Source of the DNA: an uncultured Eubacteriales bacterium
GTDB taxonomy: Bacteria; Bacillota; Clostridia; Christensenellales; Aristaeellaceae
DNA length: 42,951 bases
Assembly (NCBI GenBank): GCA_902773895.1
Contig: CACYGB010000009.1
Coordinates: 1-42,951, forward strand
Reading direction: 5' to 3'
Shown here: in pieces, positions 16,753 to 24,094 of the stretch
Layout of the letters: every line of letters starts with the position of its first letter
Numbering within the stretch: the stretch's first letter is position 1
The notes under the pieces: model-generated
Databases searched by the model: none
Seen by the model: the letters and a program-made list of their open reading frames with translations, nothing else
Told to the model about the DNA's origin: nothing
Position numbers and translations under genes: made by a program

Positions 16753-16774
16753 AAAGGAAAAGAGGCATGATCGG

Positions 16775-18760
16775 ATGAAGCGCGTGATTTGGATCGTCCT
16801 GGACAGCGTAGGCGCGGGTTCCCTGCCGGACGCTGCGGCATACGGCGACGAGGGAGCCAACACCATCGGCCATATTGCGCAGAAAATGCCGTTGAAGCTG
16901 CCCAATATGCAAAAAATGGGCCTGGGGTACCTGCCCGGGCTGAACCTGCCGGAATGCGAAGAGGGCGGCGGCGCCTACGGCCGGGCCATCGAGGTATCCA
17001 AAGGCAAGGACACCACCACCGGCCACTGGGAAATGGCGGGACTGAGGCTGGACCAGCCCTTCCCTTTGTATCCGGACGGCTTTCCCCGGGAGGTGATGGA
17101 CGCCTTTGAAGCGGCCATCGGCACCAAAACGCTGGGCAACAAGCCGGCGTCCGGCACGGAAATCCTGGATGAACTGGGGGAGGAGCACCTGCGCACCGGG
17201 TATCCCATCGTGTACACCTCCGGGGACAGCGTGTTCCAGATCGCCTGCCACGAGGAGCTGTATCCCCGGGAAAAGCTCTACGAAATGTGCGAAATCGCCC
17301 GGAAGCAGCTGGTGGGCAGGCACGCCGTGGGCCGGGTCATCGCCCGTCCCTTCATCGGCACGGGCAAGGGGCATTTTGAACGCACCGGCGGCCGGCGGGA
17401 TTTCTCCCTGGAGCCCATCGGCGACACGGTGCTGGACGTGATGAAGGCCCACGGGTTCGACGTGCTGGGCGTGGGCAAGATCGAGGACATTTTCGCCCAT
17501 CGGGGGCTGACGGAAAGCAACCACGCCGCCGGCAACCCGGCCTGCGTCGACGCCGCGCTGCAGGATCTGGACAAGCCCTTCAACGGCCTTTTGTTCATCA
17601 ACCTGGTGGATACCGATTCGGTGTACGGCCACCGGCGGGACGTGAAGGGCTACGGGGAAGCGCTGGAGTACTTTGACCGCCGGCTGCCGGAATTCACAGC
17701 GAAGATGACGGAGGAAGACCTGCTGATCATCACCGCCGATCACGGCTGCGACCCCACCTGGCACGGCACCGACCACACCCGGGAATATGTGCCCATCCTG
17801 GTGTGGAAAAAGGGCATGACCGGGCATCATCCCCTGGGCACCCGTTCCACCTACGCCGATATGGCGGCCACCATCGCCGATTTCTTCGGGCTGGAGGAGC
17901 GGTTCGGCGCCGTGTCCTTCCTGCACGAAATCGAAGCGGGGCCCGGGAAGGCCATGCAGCGTATCCAGCGGGCTGCCGATGTGATCGAAAACACCCTGGG
18001 CCGGGCGGACGTCGCCGTGGTGCTGGGCAGCGGGCTGGGGGATTTCGGGAAGGAACTGAAAAACGCCAGGGAACTGTCCTACGCCGACGTGCCGGATTTT
18101 CCCCGTTCCACCGTGGCGGGCCACGCGGGCAAATTCATCCTGGGCGAACTGGGCGGCAAAAAGGTGCTGCTGATGAGCGGACGCTTCCACAGCTACGAAG
18201 GCCATCCCATGGAGGATGTGACGCTGCCCGTCCGGGTGATGCGCAGGCTGGGCATCGAAAAACTGATCCTTACCAACGCTGCCGGCGGCGTCAACACCGA
18301 TCTGCACCCCGGTACCCTGATGCTGCTGGCGGACTTTATCAACCTGTCCGGCAAAAACCCCCTGACCGGGCCGAACCTGGACGCCTTCGGGCCCCGGTTC
18401 CCCGATATGACCAACGCGTTTGACCGCGGGATGCGCACCATCGCCCGCATGGCCGCTGCCGAACTGGGCATCGACCTGCGCAGCGGCGTATACTGCTGGA
18501 TGAACGGACCCACCTATGAAACCCCGGCGGAAATCCGCATGGCCCGCACCCTGGGGGCCGACGCGGTGGGCATGTCCACCGTGCCGGAAACCATCGTGGC
18601 GCGGCACTGCGGCATGAAGGTGCTGGGGATCAGCTGCATTACCAATATGGCCGCCGGCGTGCTGGATGAGCCCATCAACCACCAGGAAGTGATGGAGATG
18701 GGCCGCCGCGTCCGGGGTGATTTCGCCGCACTGCTCACCCGGGTGATCGAACAGCTATGA
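16775..18760 (+). CDS. Fused phosphopentomutase-purine nucleoside phosphorylase
   Basis: One uninterrupted 661-codon frame joins two normally separate enzymes of nucleoside salvage. Residues 1-~388 are a full-length phosphopentomutase (DeoB). It has the metal site VLDSVGAGSLPDA, the phospho-acceptor region KDTTTGHWE (Thr80-82), DTDSVYGHRRD, and ADHGCDPTWHGTDHTRE. Residues ~393-661 are a trimeric-type purine nucleoside phosphorylase with phosphate loop GSGLG (418-422), GRFHSYEG (469-476), NAAGGVN (501-507), GPTYETPAE (579-587), MSTVPE (600-605) and ITNMAAG (622-628, base-binding Asn624). Phosphorolysis gives (deoxy)ribose-1-phosphate, which the mutase domain converts to the 5-phosphate, so the two domains catalyse consecutive steps. 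The junction (~385-400) is short and lacks an internal ribosome binding site. GGAAAAGAGG lies upstream of the ATG. Confidence 0.95.
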   Translation: MKRVIWIVLDSVGAGSLPDAAAYGDEGANTIGHIAQKMPLKLPNMQKMGLGYLPGLNLPECEEGGGAYGRAIEVSKGKDTTTGHWEMAGLRLDQPFPLYPDGFPREVMDAFEAAIGTKTLGNKPASGTEILDELGEEHLRTGYPIVYTSGDSVFQIACHEELYPREKLYEMCEIARKQLVGRHAVGRVIARPFIGTGKGHFERTGGRRDFSLEPIGDTVLDVMKAHGFDVLGVGKIEDIFAHRGLTESNHAAGNPACVDAALQDLDKPFNGLLFINLVDTDSVYGHRRDVKGYGEALEYFDRRLPEFTAKMTEEDLLIITADHGCDPTWHGTDHTREYVPILVWKKGMTGHHPLGTRSTYADMAATIADFFGLEERFGAVSFLHEIEAGPGKAMQRIQRAADVIENTLGRADVAVVLGSGLGDFGKELKNARELSYADVPDFPRSTVAGHAGKFILGELGGKKVLLMSGRFHSYEGHPMEDVTLPVRVMRRLGIEKLILTNAAGGVNTDLHPGTLMLLADFINLSGKNPLTGPNLDAFGPRFPDMTNAFDRGMRTIARMAAAELGIDLRSGVYCWMNGPTYETPAEIRMARTLGADAVGMSTVPETIVARHCGMKVLGISCITNMAAGVLDEPINHQEVMEMGRRVRGDFAALLTRVIEQL

Positions 18761-18775
18761 CGAAGGATGGTGACC

Positions 18776-19555
18776 ATGGAACGCAATGTGTATATCCCTG
18801 CCGAGCGGCAAAAGAAAATGATGGAATACATCGAACTGCATACCAGCGCGCAAATCCATGAGCTGGCGCAGGAATTCCATGTTTCGGAAGCAACCGTGCG
18901 CAGGGACCTGGATGAACTGGATCAGCAGGGCGTGCTGCGCCGCACCCACGGCGGCGCCATCAAGATGGACCGCAGCACCTCCTATGAGCACATGTACGCC
19001 GAAAAAATCGGCCTGATGACGGAAGAAAAACAGCGGATCGCCGCCAGCGCGGCCCGCATGGTGCACAACGGCGACACCGTGATGATCGACTCGGGCACCA
19101 CGGCGTTCTTCATTGCCCAGGCGCTGAGCCGCCACGAGAACCTGACCCTGATCACCAACGATTTGTACATTGCCTATCAGACTCCCATTCATCCCTCATC
19201 CACCCTGATCGTTACCGGCGGCACCCGCCGCCAGGGACGGCAGGAACTGGTGGGTACGCTGACGGAGAATTTCGTGCGCGACACCCACGTGGACATTGCG
19301 TTCGTCGGCGCCGACGGCATTGATTTTTCCGCCGGCATCACCAACGCCAACTTTGCCGAGGTGGGGGTGAAGCGGCTGATGATCGCTTCGGCCCACCGCA
19401 GCGTGATCGTGGCGGACCACAGCAAATTCGGCCGGGTGGCCCTGGCGCGGATCTGCGATCTGCAGGAGGGCGGCCTGATCCTGACCGACAGCGGCCTGGA
19501 TGAGGAAATGCTGAACCGGCTGCGCAAGCTGGGCGTGGAAATGGAACTGGTATGA
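18776..19555 (+). CDS. DeoR/GlpR-family transcriptional regulator
   Basis: This 259-residue regulator has an N-terminal DeoR helix-turn-helix, ERQKKMMEYIELHTSAQIHELAQEF followed by VSEATVRRDLDELDQQGVLRRTHGGA, which is the family signature. The C-terminal DeoRC sugar-phosphate sensor domain (DSGTTAFFIAQAL, LTLITNDLYIAY, VTGGTRRQGRQELVG, FVGADGIDFSAGITNAN, VADHSKFG) follows. Such proteins usually repress catabolic operons until a phosphorylated sugar binds. It starts ~15 nt after the fusion gene, so it likely controls that operon; (deoxy)ribose phosphates are plausible effectors. I chose ATG 18776 because AAGGATGG sits 5-12 nt upstream. An ATG at 18767 lies too close to it. Confidence 0.92.
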   Translation: MERNVYIPAERQKKMMEYIELHTSAQIHELAQEFHVSEATVRRDLDELDQQGVLRRTHGGAIKMDRSTSYEHMYAEKIGLMTEEKQRIAASAARMVHNGDTVMIDSGTTAFFIAQALSRHENLTLITNDLYIAYQTPIHPSSTLIVTGGTRRQGRQELVGTLTENFVRDTHVDIAFVGADGIDFSAGITNANFAEVGVKRLMIASAHRSVIVADHSKFGRVALARICDLQEGGLILTDSGLDEEMLNRLRKLGVEMELV

Positions 19556-19590
19556 TCCCGTCCGCCGCGTTTTTCACCGCGGATCCCGAC

Positions 19591-19622
19591 ATCGCTTTCC
19601 CGGAAACGGGGAAGCGATTTTT
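19591..19622 (+). terminator. Terminator after the DeoR-type regulator
   Basis: ATCGCTTTCCC/GGGGAAGCGAT, a long stem with a short loop, is followed by TTTTTG. Confidence 0.88.
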
Positions 19623-19663
19623 GTCATTTGGAACGCAGAATTGTATTTTTTGGCTGCTTCCCC

Positions 19664-19692
19664 TTGCCACGGCCTTGCCGGCTTGTTATACT
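19664..19692 (+). promoter_or_regulatory. Promoter of the ABC exporter operon
   Basis: TTGCCA (19664-19669), a 17-nt spacer and TATACT (19687-19692), ~30 nt before the ATPase start. Confidence 0.6.
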
Positions 19693-19724
19693 GGGTGCCG
19701 TCAAAGAGCAAGGAGGCGATCGGT

Positions 19725-20462
19725 ATGATCGATTTGGAAAATGTCAGCAAAACATACGCCAAAAACCAGGTGAAGGCCCTGGATCACCTGTCCCTTCACG
19801 TGGACAGCGGGGAGCTGTTCGGCTTTATCGGCCCCAACGGCGCCGGCAAAACCACCGCCATCAAGCTGATGACCGGGATCCTGCGGCCCGATGAAGGCAC
19901 CATCACCATGGCCGGCCACCGCATGGACCAGGACCGCATCGCCGCCCAGCGGCTGATCGGCTTTGTGCCGGACGGCAACGACCTTTACGACCGGCTGACC
20001 GGCATGGAGTACCTGAACTTTATGGCGGATATTTACCAGGTCAGCGCCGCCCAGCGCAGGAATCACATTGAAAAGTACCTGTCCATTTTCTCCCTGGAGG
20101 ACGCGGTGAACAACCAGATCCGCTCCTATTCCAAGGGCATGAAGCAGAAGCTGGTGGTGATCGGCGCGCTGATCCACAATCCGCCGGTGTGGATCCTGGA
20201 TGAACCGCTGGGCGGCCTGGACCCCCGGGCGGCCCACCTGCTGAAGGAAGAAATGAAAAACCACTGCGCGGCCGGAAACACCGTGTTTTTCTCCACCCAC
20301 GTGCTGGAGGTGGCGGAAAAGCTGTGCACCCGCATCGGCGTGATCGCCCACGGCTCCCTGAAGGCCCAGGGCACGCTGGATGAACTGCGCTCCGGCGAAG
20401 TGGGCGCGTCTTTGGAAGAGCTCTTCCTGGAGCTGACGGACGACGGAGGCGAAACGGCATGA
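19725..20462 (+). CDS. ABC exporter ATP-binding protein
   Basis: This 245-residue ATPase is of the BcrA/NatA-like ABC-2 exporter type. It has Walker A GPNGAGKTTAIKLMTGIL, a Q-loop in which Gln is replaced (GFVPDGNDLYDRL, as in many ABC-2 ATPases), and signature YSKGMKQKLVVIGAL. Walker B is VWILDEPLGGLDP and the H-loop is STHVLEVAEKLC. GGAGG precedes ATG 19725. The permease gene follows with an ATGA overlap. The exported substrate is unknown; no peptide, bacteriocin or resistance gene is adjacent. Confidence 0.92.
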   Translation: MIDLENVSKTYAKNQVKALDHLSLHVDSGELFGFIGPNGAGKTTAIKLMTGILRPDEGTITMAGHRMDQDRIAAQRLIGFVPDGNDLYDRLTGMEYLNFMADIYQVSAAQRRNHIEKYLSIFSLEDAVNNQIRSYSKGMKQKLVVIGALIHNPPVWILDEPLGGLDPRAAHLLKEEMKNHCAAGNTVFFSTHVLEVAEKLCTRIGVIAHGSLKAQGTLDELRSGEVGASLEELFLELTDDGGETA

Positions 20463-22123
20463 CGCAGTTTTTTGCTCTGCTCCGGCTGCAGCTGCTGTCC
20501 CGGTTCGCGGACTGGAAGCCCCGGAACGTGAAAACCGCCATCGGGGATAAAAAAGGCAAGGCCGTGATGCGCTCGCTGGGCTACATCGTGCTGATGCTGT
20601 ACCTGGCCGGCATCCTCGTTTTCCTGGAAAACACCATCCTGACCGTGCTGATCCGGATGAAAATGCCCGAACTGCTGCTGACCCTGTCGGTGCTCATGTC
20701 CATGCTGAGTACCCTGGTGCTGGCGTTTTTCTTCATCCTCAGTACCCTGTATTTTGACCGGGACGCCGCGTTTACCGCCTCCCTGCCGGTGAGAAGCCGC
20801 ACGGTGCTGTGGGCCAAGATGACCCAGGTGTGGCTCAGCGAAACGCTGGTCAGCGCGCTGTTCATCCTGCCTGCCGGCATCCTGTACGGCATCCGTATCC
20901 ACCCGGAAGCGCTGTTCTATGTGCGCATGGTGCTGGTGTGGCTGACGGTGGCGCTGCTGCCCATTACCATCGTGGCGCTGCTTTCCACCGTGCTGATCCG
21001 CTTTTCCGCCCTGTGGAAGCGGCGGGAAATCGTGGCCACCGTGGGCGGCATCGTGCTGCTGGTGGCGTATATGCTGCTGTGCGCCCAGATCGGCGGCATC
21101 ACGGGCAGCGACAACGCAGAAGAATTCCTGCAAACCTTTCTGACCAATAACTCCGCCCGCATCGAGGCCATCACCGGCATGTTCCCGCCGGCTGCCTGGG
21201 CGGCCAAGGGCTGGATGGGCGACTGGAAGCTGCTGGCGCTGTTCATGCTGGCAGGCTGCGCGGCCTTTGCCGCCGGGGTGTATCTGATCGGCTTCCGGTA
21301 TCACGACCTGAGCCTGCTGCAGAGCGAAACCGCCGGCAGCACCGGCAGGAAGGCAGGCAAGGGCAGGGTGTCCTTCGCCTCCGGTTCCGCCTTCAAGGCC
21401 TGCTGCGTGCGGGAGATCCGCCAGATCCTGCGGGTGCCCGCTTACGCGGTGAACCTGCTGCCCACTTCCTTCATGCCGGTGCTGATGGTGGGCGTCATGG
21501 CGCTGTCCATGAACCAGGCCATGCGTGAAAACGGCGAAACCCTGACACAGATGTTCAGCGGAATGGACGGCGGCGTGATCGTGGCCGTTATGACGGCGCT
21601 CATGTCCTTCATGGCGGGCATGAACCCTGCCTTGTCCACCGCCGTGACCCGGGAGGGCAAGGGCCACGCCGCCATGACCGCCCTGCCGCTGACCGCCAGG
21701 ACGCCGGTGCTGGCCAAGCTGGCCGTTGGTATGGGGCTGTCCGTGCTGGGCTGCATCCCGGCGGTGGCCATCCTGATTGTGCTGCTGCCCGCTTACGCGG
21801 TGCACGCTGTGCTGGCGTTCGTGGCTACGGTGCTGTTCTGCATGGCGGCCGGGTGCATGTCCCTGGCCAGCGATGTGGCCCATCCCAAGCTGGACTGGCT
21901 GACGGAAACGGAAGCGGTGAAGCAAAAGGGCGGCTCCCTGATGGGCTTGCTGATCAGCTGGGGGCTGTTGGGTGTGCTGGGCGGTGCCAGCTATCTTCTG
22001 CTGAGCACCGGCTGCTCCATGTACGTTTACGCTATTGCGCTCATTGGCTTTCTGGCGGTTCTGTCGCTGCTGGCTGCGCGGCATCTGCTGCGCACGGCGG
22101 ACGCGAAATACCAGCTGAATTGA
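20459..22123 (+). CDS. ABC exporter membrane protein
   Basis: This 554-residue polytopic membrane protein partners the preceding ATPase. About 12 hydrophobic stretches are visible, for example SLGYIVLMLYLAGILVF, LVLAFFFILSTLYF, EIVATVGGIVLLVAYMLLC and LGCIPAVAILIVLLPAYA. The FDRDAAFTASLPVRSRTVLWAK segment after the third span is typical of large clostridial ABC-2-like permeases. The size points to a two-half permease that may work without a second subunit. No substrate can be assigned. A strong terminator follows directly. Confidence 0.87.
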   Translation: MTQFFALLRLQLLSRFADWKPRNVKTAIGDKKGKAVMRSLGYIVLMLYLAGILVFLENTILTVLIRMKMPELLLTLSVLMSMLSTLVLAFFFILSTLYFDRDAAFTASLPVRSRTVLWAKMTQVWLSETLVSALFILPAGILYGIRIHPEALFYVRMVLVWLTVALLPITIVALLSTVLIRFSALWKRREIVATVGGIVLLVAYMLLCAQIGGITGSDNAEEFLQTFLTNNSARIEAITGMFPPAAWAAKGWMGDWKLLALFMLAGCAAFAAGVYLIGFRYHDLSLLQSETAGSTGRKAGKGRVSFASGSAFKACCVREIRQILRVPAYAVNLLPTSFMPVLMVGVMALSMNQAMRENGETLTQMFSGMDGGVIVAVMTALMSFMAGMNPALSTAVTREGKGHAAMTALPLTARTPVLAKLAVGMGLSVLGCIPAVAILIVLLPAYAVHAVLAFVATVLFCMAAGCMSLASDVAHPKLDWLTETEAVKQKGGSLMGLLISWGLLGVLGGASYLLLSTGCSMYVYAIALIGFLAVLSLLAARHLLRTADAKYQLN

Positions 22124-22131
22124 TTTTTGCC

Positions 22132-22171
22132 GCCTGCGGAGGGGGTACGCTTCCCGCCGCAGGCGTTTTTT
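22132..22171 (+). terminator. Terminator of the ABC exporter operon
   Basis: GCCTGCGG/CCGCAGGC (22132-22139, 22157-22164) with an inner GGG/CCC, followed by GTTTTTT. Confidence 0.88.
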
Positions 22172-22224
22172 CGCGGATTCACAGAAAGTTTACCGTCCTT
22201 TGCTTGCCCTGCAAGCAATTGTCA

Positions 22225-22253
22225 TTGAAAAAAACTGAAAAAGCGTATATAAT
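22225..22253 (+). promoter_or_regulatory. Promoter of the DUF951-signal peptidase operon
   Basis: TTGAAA (22225-22230), a 17-nt spacer and a perfect TATAAT (22248-22253). The spacer is A-rich. The first gene starts 35 nt downstream. Confidence 0.75.
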
Positions 22254-22288
22254 AGCATCCGTACATCAGATCATCGGGAGGCGCAGGC

Positions 22289-22504
22289 ATGGAGACGGAC
22301 GTTCGGCTGGGCGATATTATCCAAACCCGGAAGCCCCATCCCTGCGGCGGGGACCGGTGGACGGTGATCCGCACGGGGGCAGACATCAAAATCAAATGTC
22401 TGCAGTGCGGGCGCATCGTGATGCTGGATCGGCAGGTGTATTTCAAGCGCCGGAAAAAGCTGATCCAGGCCGGTCCCGAACCGGAAGGAAGCAGAGAGGA
22501 GTAA
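22289..22504 (+). CDS. DUF951 small zinc-finger-like protein
   Basis: This 71-residue protein matches the DUF951 family common in Bacillota: LGDIIQTRKPHPCGGDRWTVIRTGADIKIKC is followed by LQCGRIVMLDRQVYFKRRKKLI. The CGG and CLQCG cysteines could bind zinc, and the basic C-terminal helix suggests nucleic-acid contact. Function is unknown in the family. GGGAGG precedes the ATG, and it heads an operon with two signal peptidases. Confidence 0.9.
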   Translation: METDVRLGDIIQTRKPHPCGGDRWTVIRTGADIKIKCLQCGRIVMLDRQVYFKRRKKLIQAGPEPEGSREE

Positions 22505-22512
22505 ACCAAGCG

Positions 22513-23154
22513 ATGCAGCAGGCAGAAAAGAAATTTGTTCCCAGTCAGCAGGAGCCCGAACAGAAGAAGGGCAAGAAAAAGGAAAAAGAAAAGAAAACGC
22601 TGAAGCAGGAAATTATGAGCTGGATTTGGACGATTCTGGCGGCGTTGGCTATTGCCCTTCTGATCCGCGCGTTTATTGCCGAGCCCATCCGGGTGGACGG
22701 CACCAGCATGACCAACACCCTGCAGGACGGCGAAATCGTGCTGGTGTCCAAGCTGGATTACCTGTTTGGGGAAAAGCAGCGCAACGACATCGTGATCTGC
22801 CGCTATCCCGGCCGCATGAACGGCTCCGTCAACATCGGCGCCGCCGTGTCGCTGGACAGCTATACGCTGTTCGTCAAGCGCCTGGTGGCCCTGCCGGGGG
22901 ACACCGTGGAAATCAAGGACGGGCATCTGTATGTGAACGACGAAATGGTGCCCGATCCCGAATATCAGGGCAGCGTGCCCCGGAACTTTGAAAAAATCAC
23001 CCTGGGCGAGGATGAATACTTCGTCATGGGCGACAACCGCCGCACGTCCCACGACAGCCGTTCCGACGACGTGGGCCCCATTTCCGCCTCCGCCATCATG
23101 GGCAAGGTCAAGTGCGTGATCCTGCCCTTCTCCAAGATCCGGGGGGTTCAGTAA
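22513..23154 (+). CDS. lepB: Type I signal peptidase, copy 1
   Basis: Signal peptidase I removes Sec/Tat signal peptides outside the membrane with a Ser-Lys dyad. This 213-residue protein has a long, very lysine- and glutamate-rich cytoplasmic N-terminus (~33 residues) and one transmembrane segment (IWTILAALAIALLIRAF). The catalytic Ser65 is in VDGTSMTNTL, the general-base Lys122 in [15 protein letters not shown], and box E is [17 protein letters not shown]. The ATG at 22513 follows AGAGGAG at slightly long spacing; longer frames read into the preceding genes. It is immediately followed by a second signal peptidase with very similar sequence. Confidence 0.95.
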   Translation: MQQAEKKFVPSQQEPEQKKGKKKEKEKKTLKQEIMSWIWTILAALAIALLIRAFIAEPIRVDGTSMTNTLQDGEIVLVSKLDYLFGEKQRNDIVICRYPGRMNGSVNIGAAVSLDSYTLFVKRLVALPGDTVEIKDGHLYVNDEMVPDPEYQGSVPRNFEKITLGEDEYFVMGDNRRTSHDSRSDDVGPISASAIMGKVKCVILPFSKIRGVQ

Positions 23155-23155
23155 C

Positions 23156-23749
23156 GTGAGCGTTCAGCACCGGCCGGATACGCAGCAAAAGCCCCGCAGG
23201 ACGCTGGGTCAGGAAGCGCTGTCCCTGCTGGCCACGCTGCTTTTCGCGGCGGTGCTGATCGTTCTGCTGCAGGCCTTTGTGTTCCAGCTGGTCCGGGTGG
23301 ACGGCTCCAGCATGAGCAACACCCTGCAAAGCGGGGAAATGATGCTGGTGACCAAGTGGGACCGGGATTTCCAACGGGGCGACATCGTGGTGTGCCATTA
23401 CCCGGACCGGACCGAAGGCCAGGTGAACCTGGGCGCGGGGCTGGCGCTGACGCGGCATACGGTTTTTGTCAAGCGTCTGGTGGCCCTGCCGGGGGATACG
23501 GTGGAAATCCGAAGCGGGCATCTGTATGTGAACGGCGAAGCGGTGCCTGATCCCAAGGAACAGGGCAGCGAGCCCATGAGCTTTGAAAAGATCACCCTGG
23601 GCGAGGACGAATACTTCGTCATGGGGGACAACCGCTTTTCCTCCCACGACAGCCGGTCCGACGACGTGGGCCCCCTGTCCAAGTCCATGCTGCGCGGCAA
23701 GGTCCGTTGCGTGCTGTGGCCGCTGAACAGGATCCGCGGGGTGCGCTGA
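23156..23749 (+). CDS. lepB: Type I signal peptidase, copy 2
   Basis: This 197-residue protein is a diverged tandem duplicate of the upstream peptidase. It has one N-terminal transmembrane segment ([19 protein letters not shown]). Catalytic Ser52 is in DGSSMSNTL, Lys106 in [15 protein letters not shown], and the active-site box is [16 protein letters not shown]. It lacks the long lysine-rich cytoplasmic tail of copy 1, and its substrate-loop region differs. The start is GTG 23156, one base after the copy-1 stop. Several long DNA blocks are nearly identical between the two genes. Different substrate preference is plausible but not shown. Confidence 0.95.
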   Translation: MSVQHRPDTQQKPRRTLGQEALSLLATLLFAAVLIVLLQAFVFQLVRVDGSSMSNTLQSGEMMLVTKWDRDFQRGDIVVCHYPDRTEGQVNLGAGLALTRHTVFVKRLVALPGDTVEIRSGHLYVNGEAVPDPKEQGSEPMSFEKITLGEDEYFVMGDNRFSSHDSRSDDVGPLSKSMLRGKVRCVLWPLNRIRGVR

Positions 23750-23751
23750 GT

Positions 23752-24021
23752 ATGGGGGAAATCATCGAATTTGACGCCGTGCTGATCCGGAATCCGGACA
23801 TGGACGCGGCGTACGTGGAAATCCCCTTCGACGTGAAGGCACGCTTCGGCAAAGGCCGGGTGGCGGTGCACGCCGAATTTGACGGGGAGCCCTATGACGG
23901 GCAGCTGGTGCGCATGGGCACGCCCTGCCACATCCTGGGCGTTCGCAAGGACATCCGCCGCAGGATCGGCAAACAGCCGGGGGACACGGTGCATGTGAAG
24001 CTGACGGAAAGAGAACCGTAA
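23752..24021 (+). CDS. DUF1905 domain protein
   Basis: This 89-residue protein matches the small beta-barrel DUF1905 family: [32 protein letters not shown], then [26 protein letters not shown]. The function of the family is unknown; it is sometimes fused to a bacteriocin-protection (YdeI/OmpD-associated) domain, absent here. The ATG at 23752 lies just after the signal peptidase stop, so it is the last gene of this operon before a two-way terminator. Confidence 0.88.
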   Translation: MGEIIEFDAVLIRNPDMDAAYVEIPFDVKARFGKGRVAVHAEFDGEPYDGQLVRMGTPCHILGVRKDIRRRIGKQPGDTVHVKLTEREP

Positions 24022-24048
24022 TACGAAACAGGAAAACCGGAACGCAAA

Positions 24049-24085
24049 AAGCCGCGGCAAAGTGGATGCCGCGGCTTGTTTTCTT
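24049..24085. terminator. Bidirectional terminator between convergent operons
   Basis: AAGCCGCGGC/GCCGCGGCTT (24049-24058, 24068-24077) is followed by GTTTTCTT on the plus strand. It is preceded by CAAAAA, which gives a T-run on the minus strand. It can end both the DUF1905 transcript and that of the secreted SH3-like protein. Confidence 0.85.
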
Positions 24086-24094
24086 GGACAGCGT

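Noticed and set aside
17930-17980. Two separate genes (deoB and punA) joined by a sequencing error
   Set aside because: The frame is continuous with no ribosome binding site or start at the junction, and both domains keep full motifs. A true fusion is the simpler reading, though read-level confirmation is worthwhile.
16700-18682. A 660-codon minus-strand frame opposite the fusion gene, and a similar 652-codon frame at 20126-22084 opposite the exporter
   Set aside because: Both have low-complexity His/Gly/Gln-rich products typical of antisense shadows in GC-rich coding DNA and oppose genes with clear domains.
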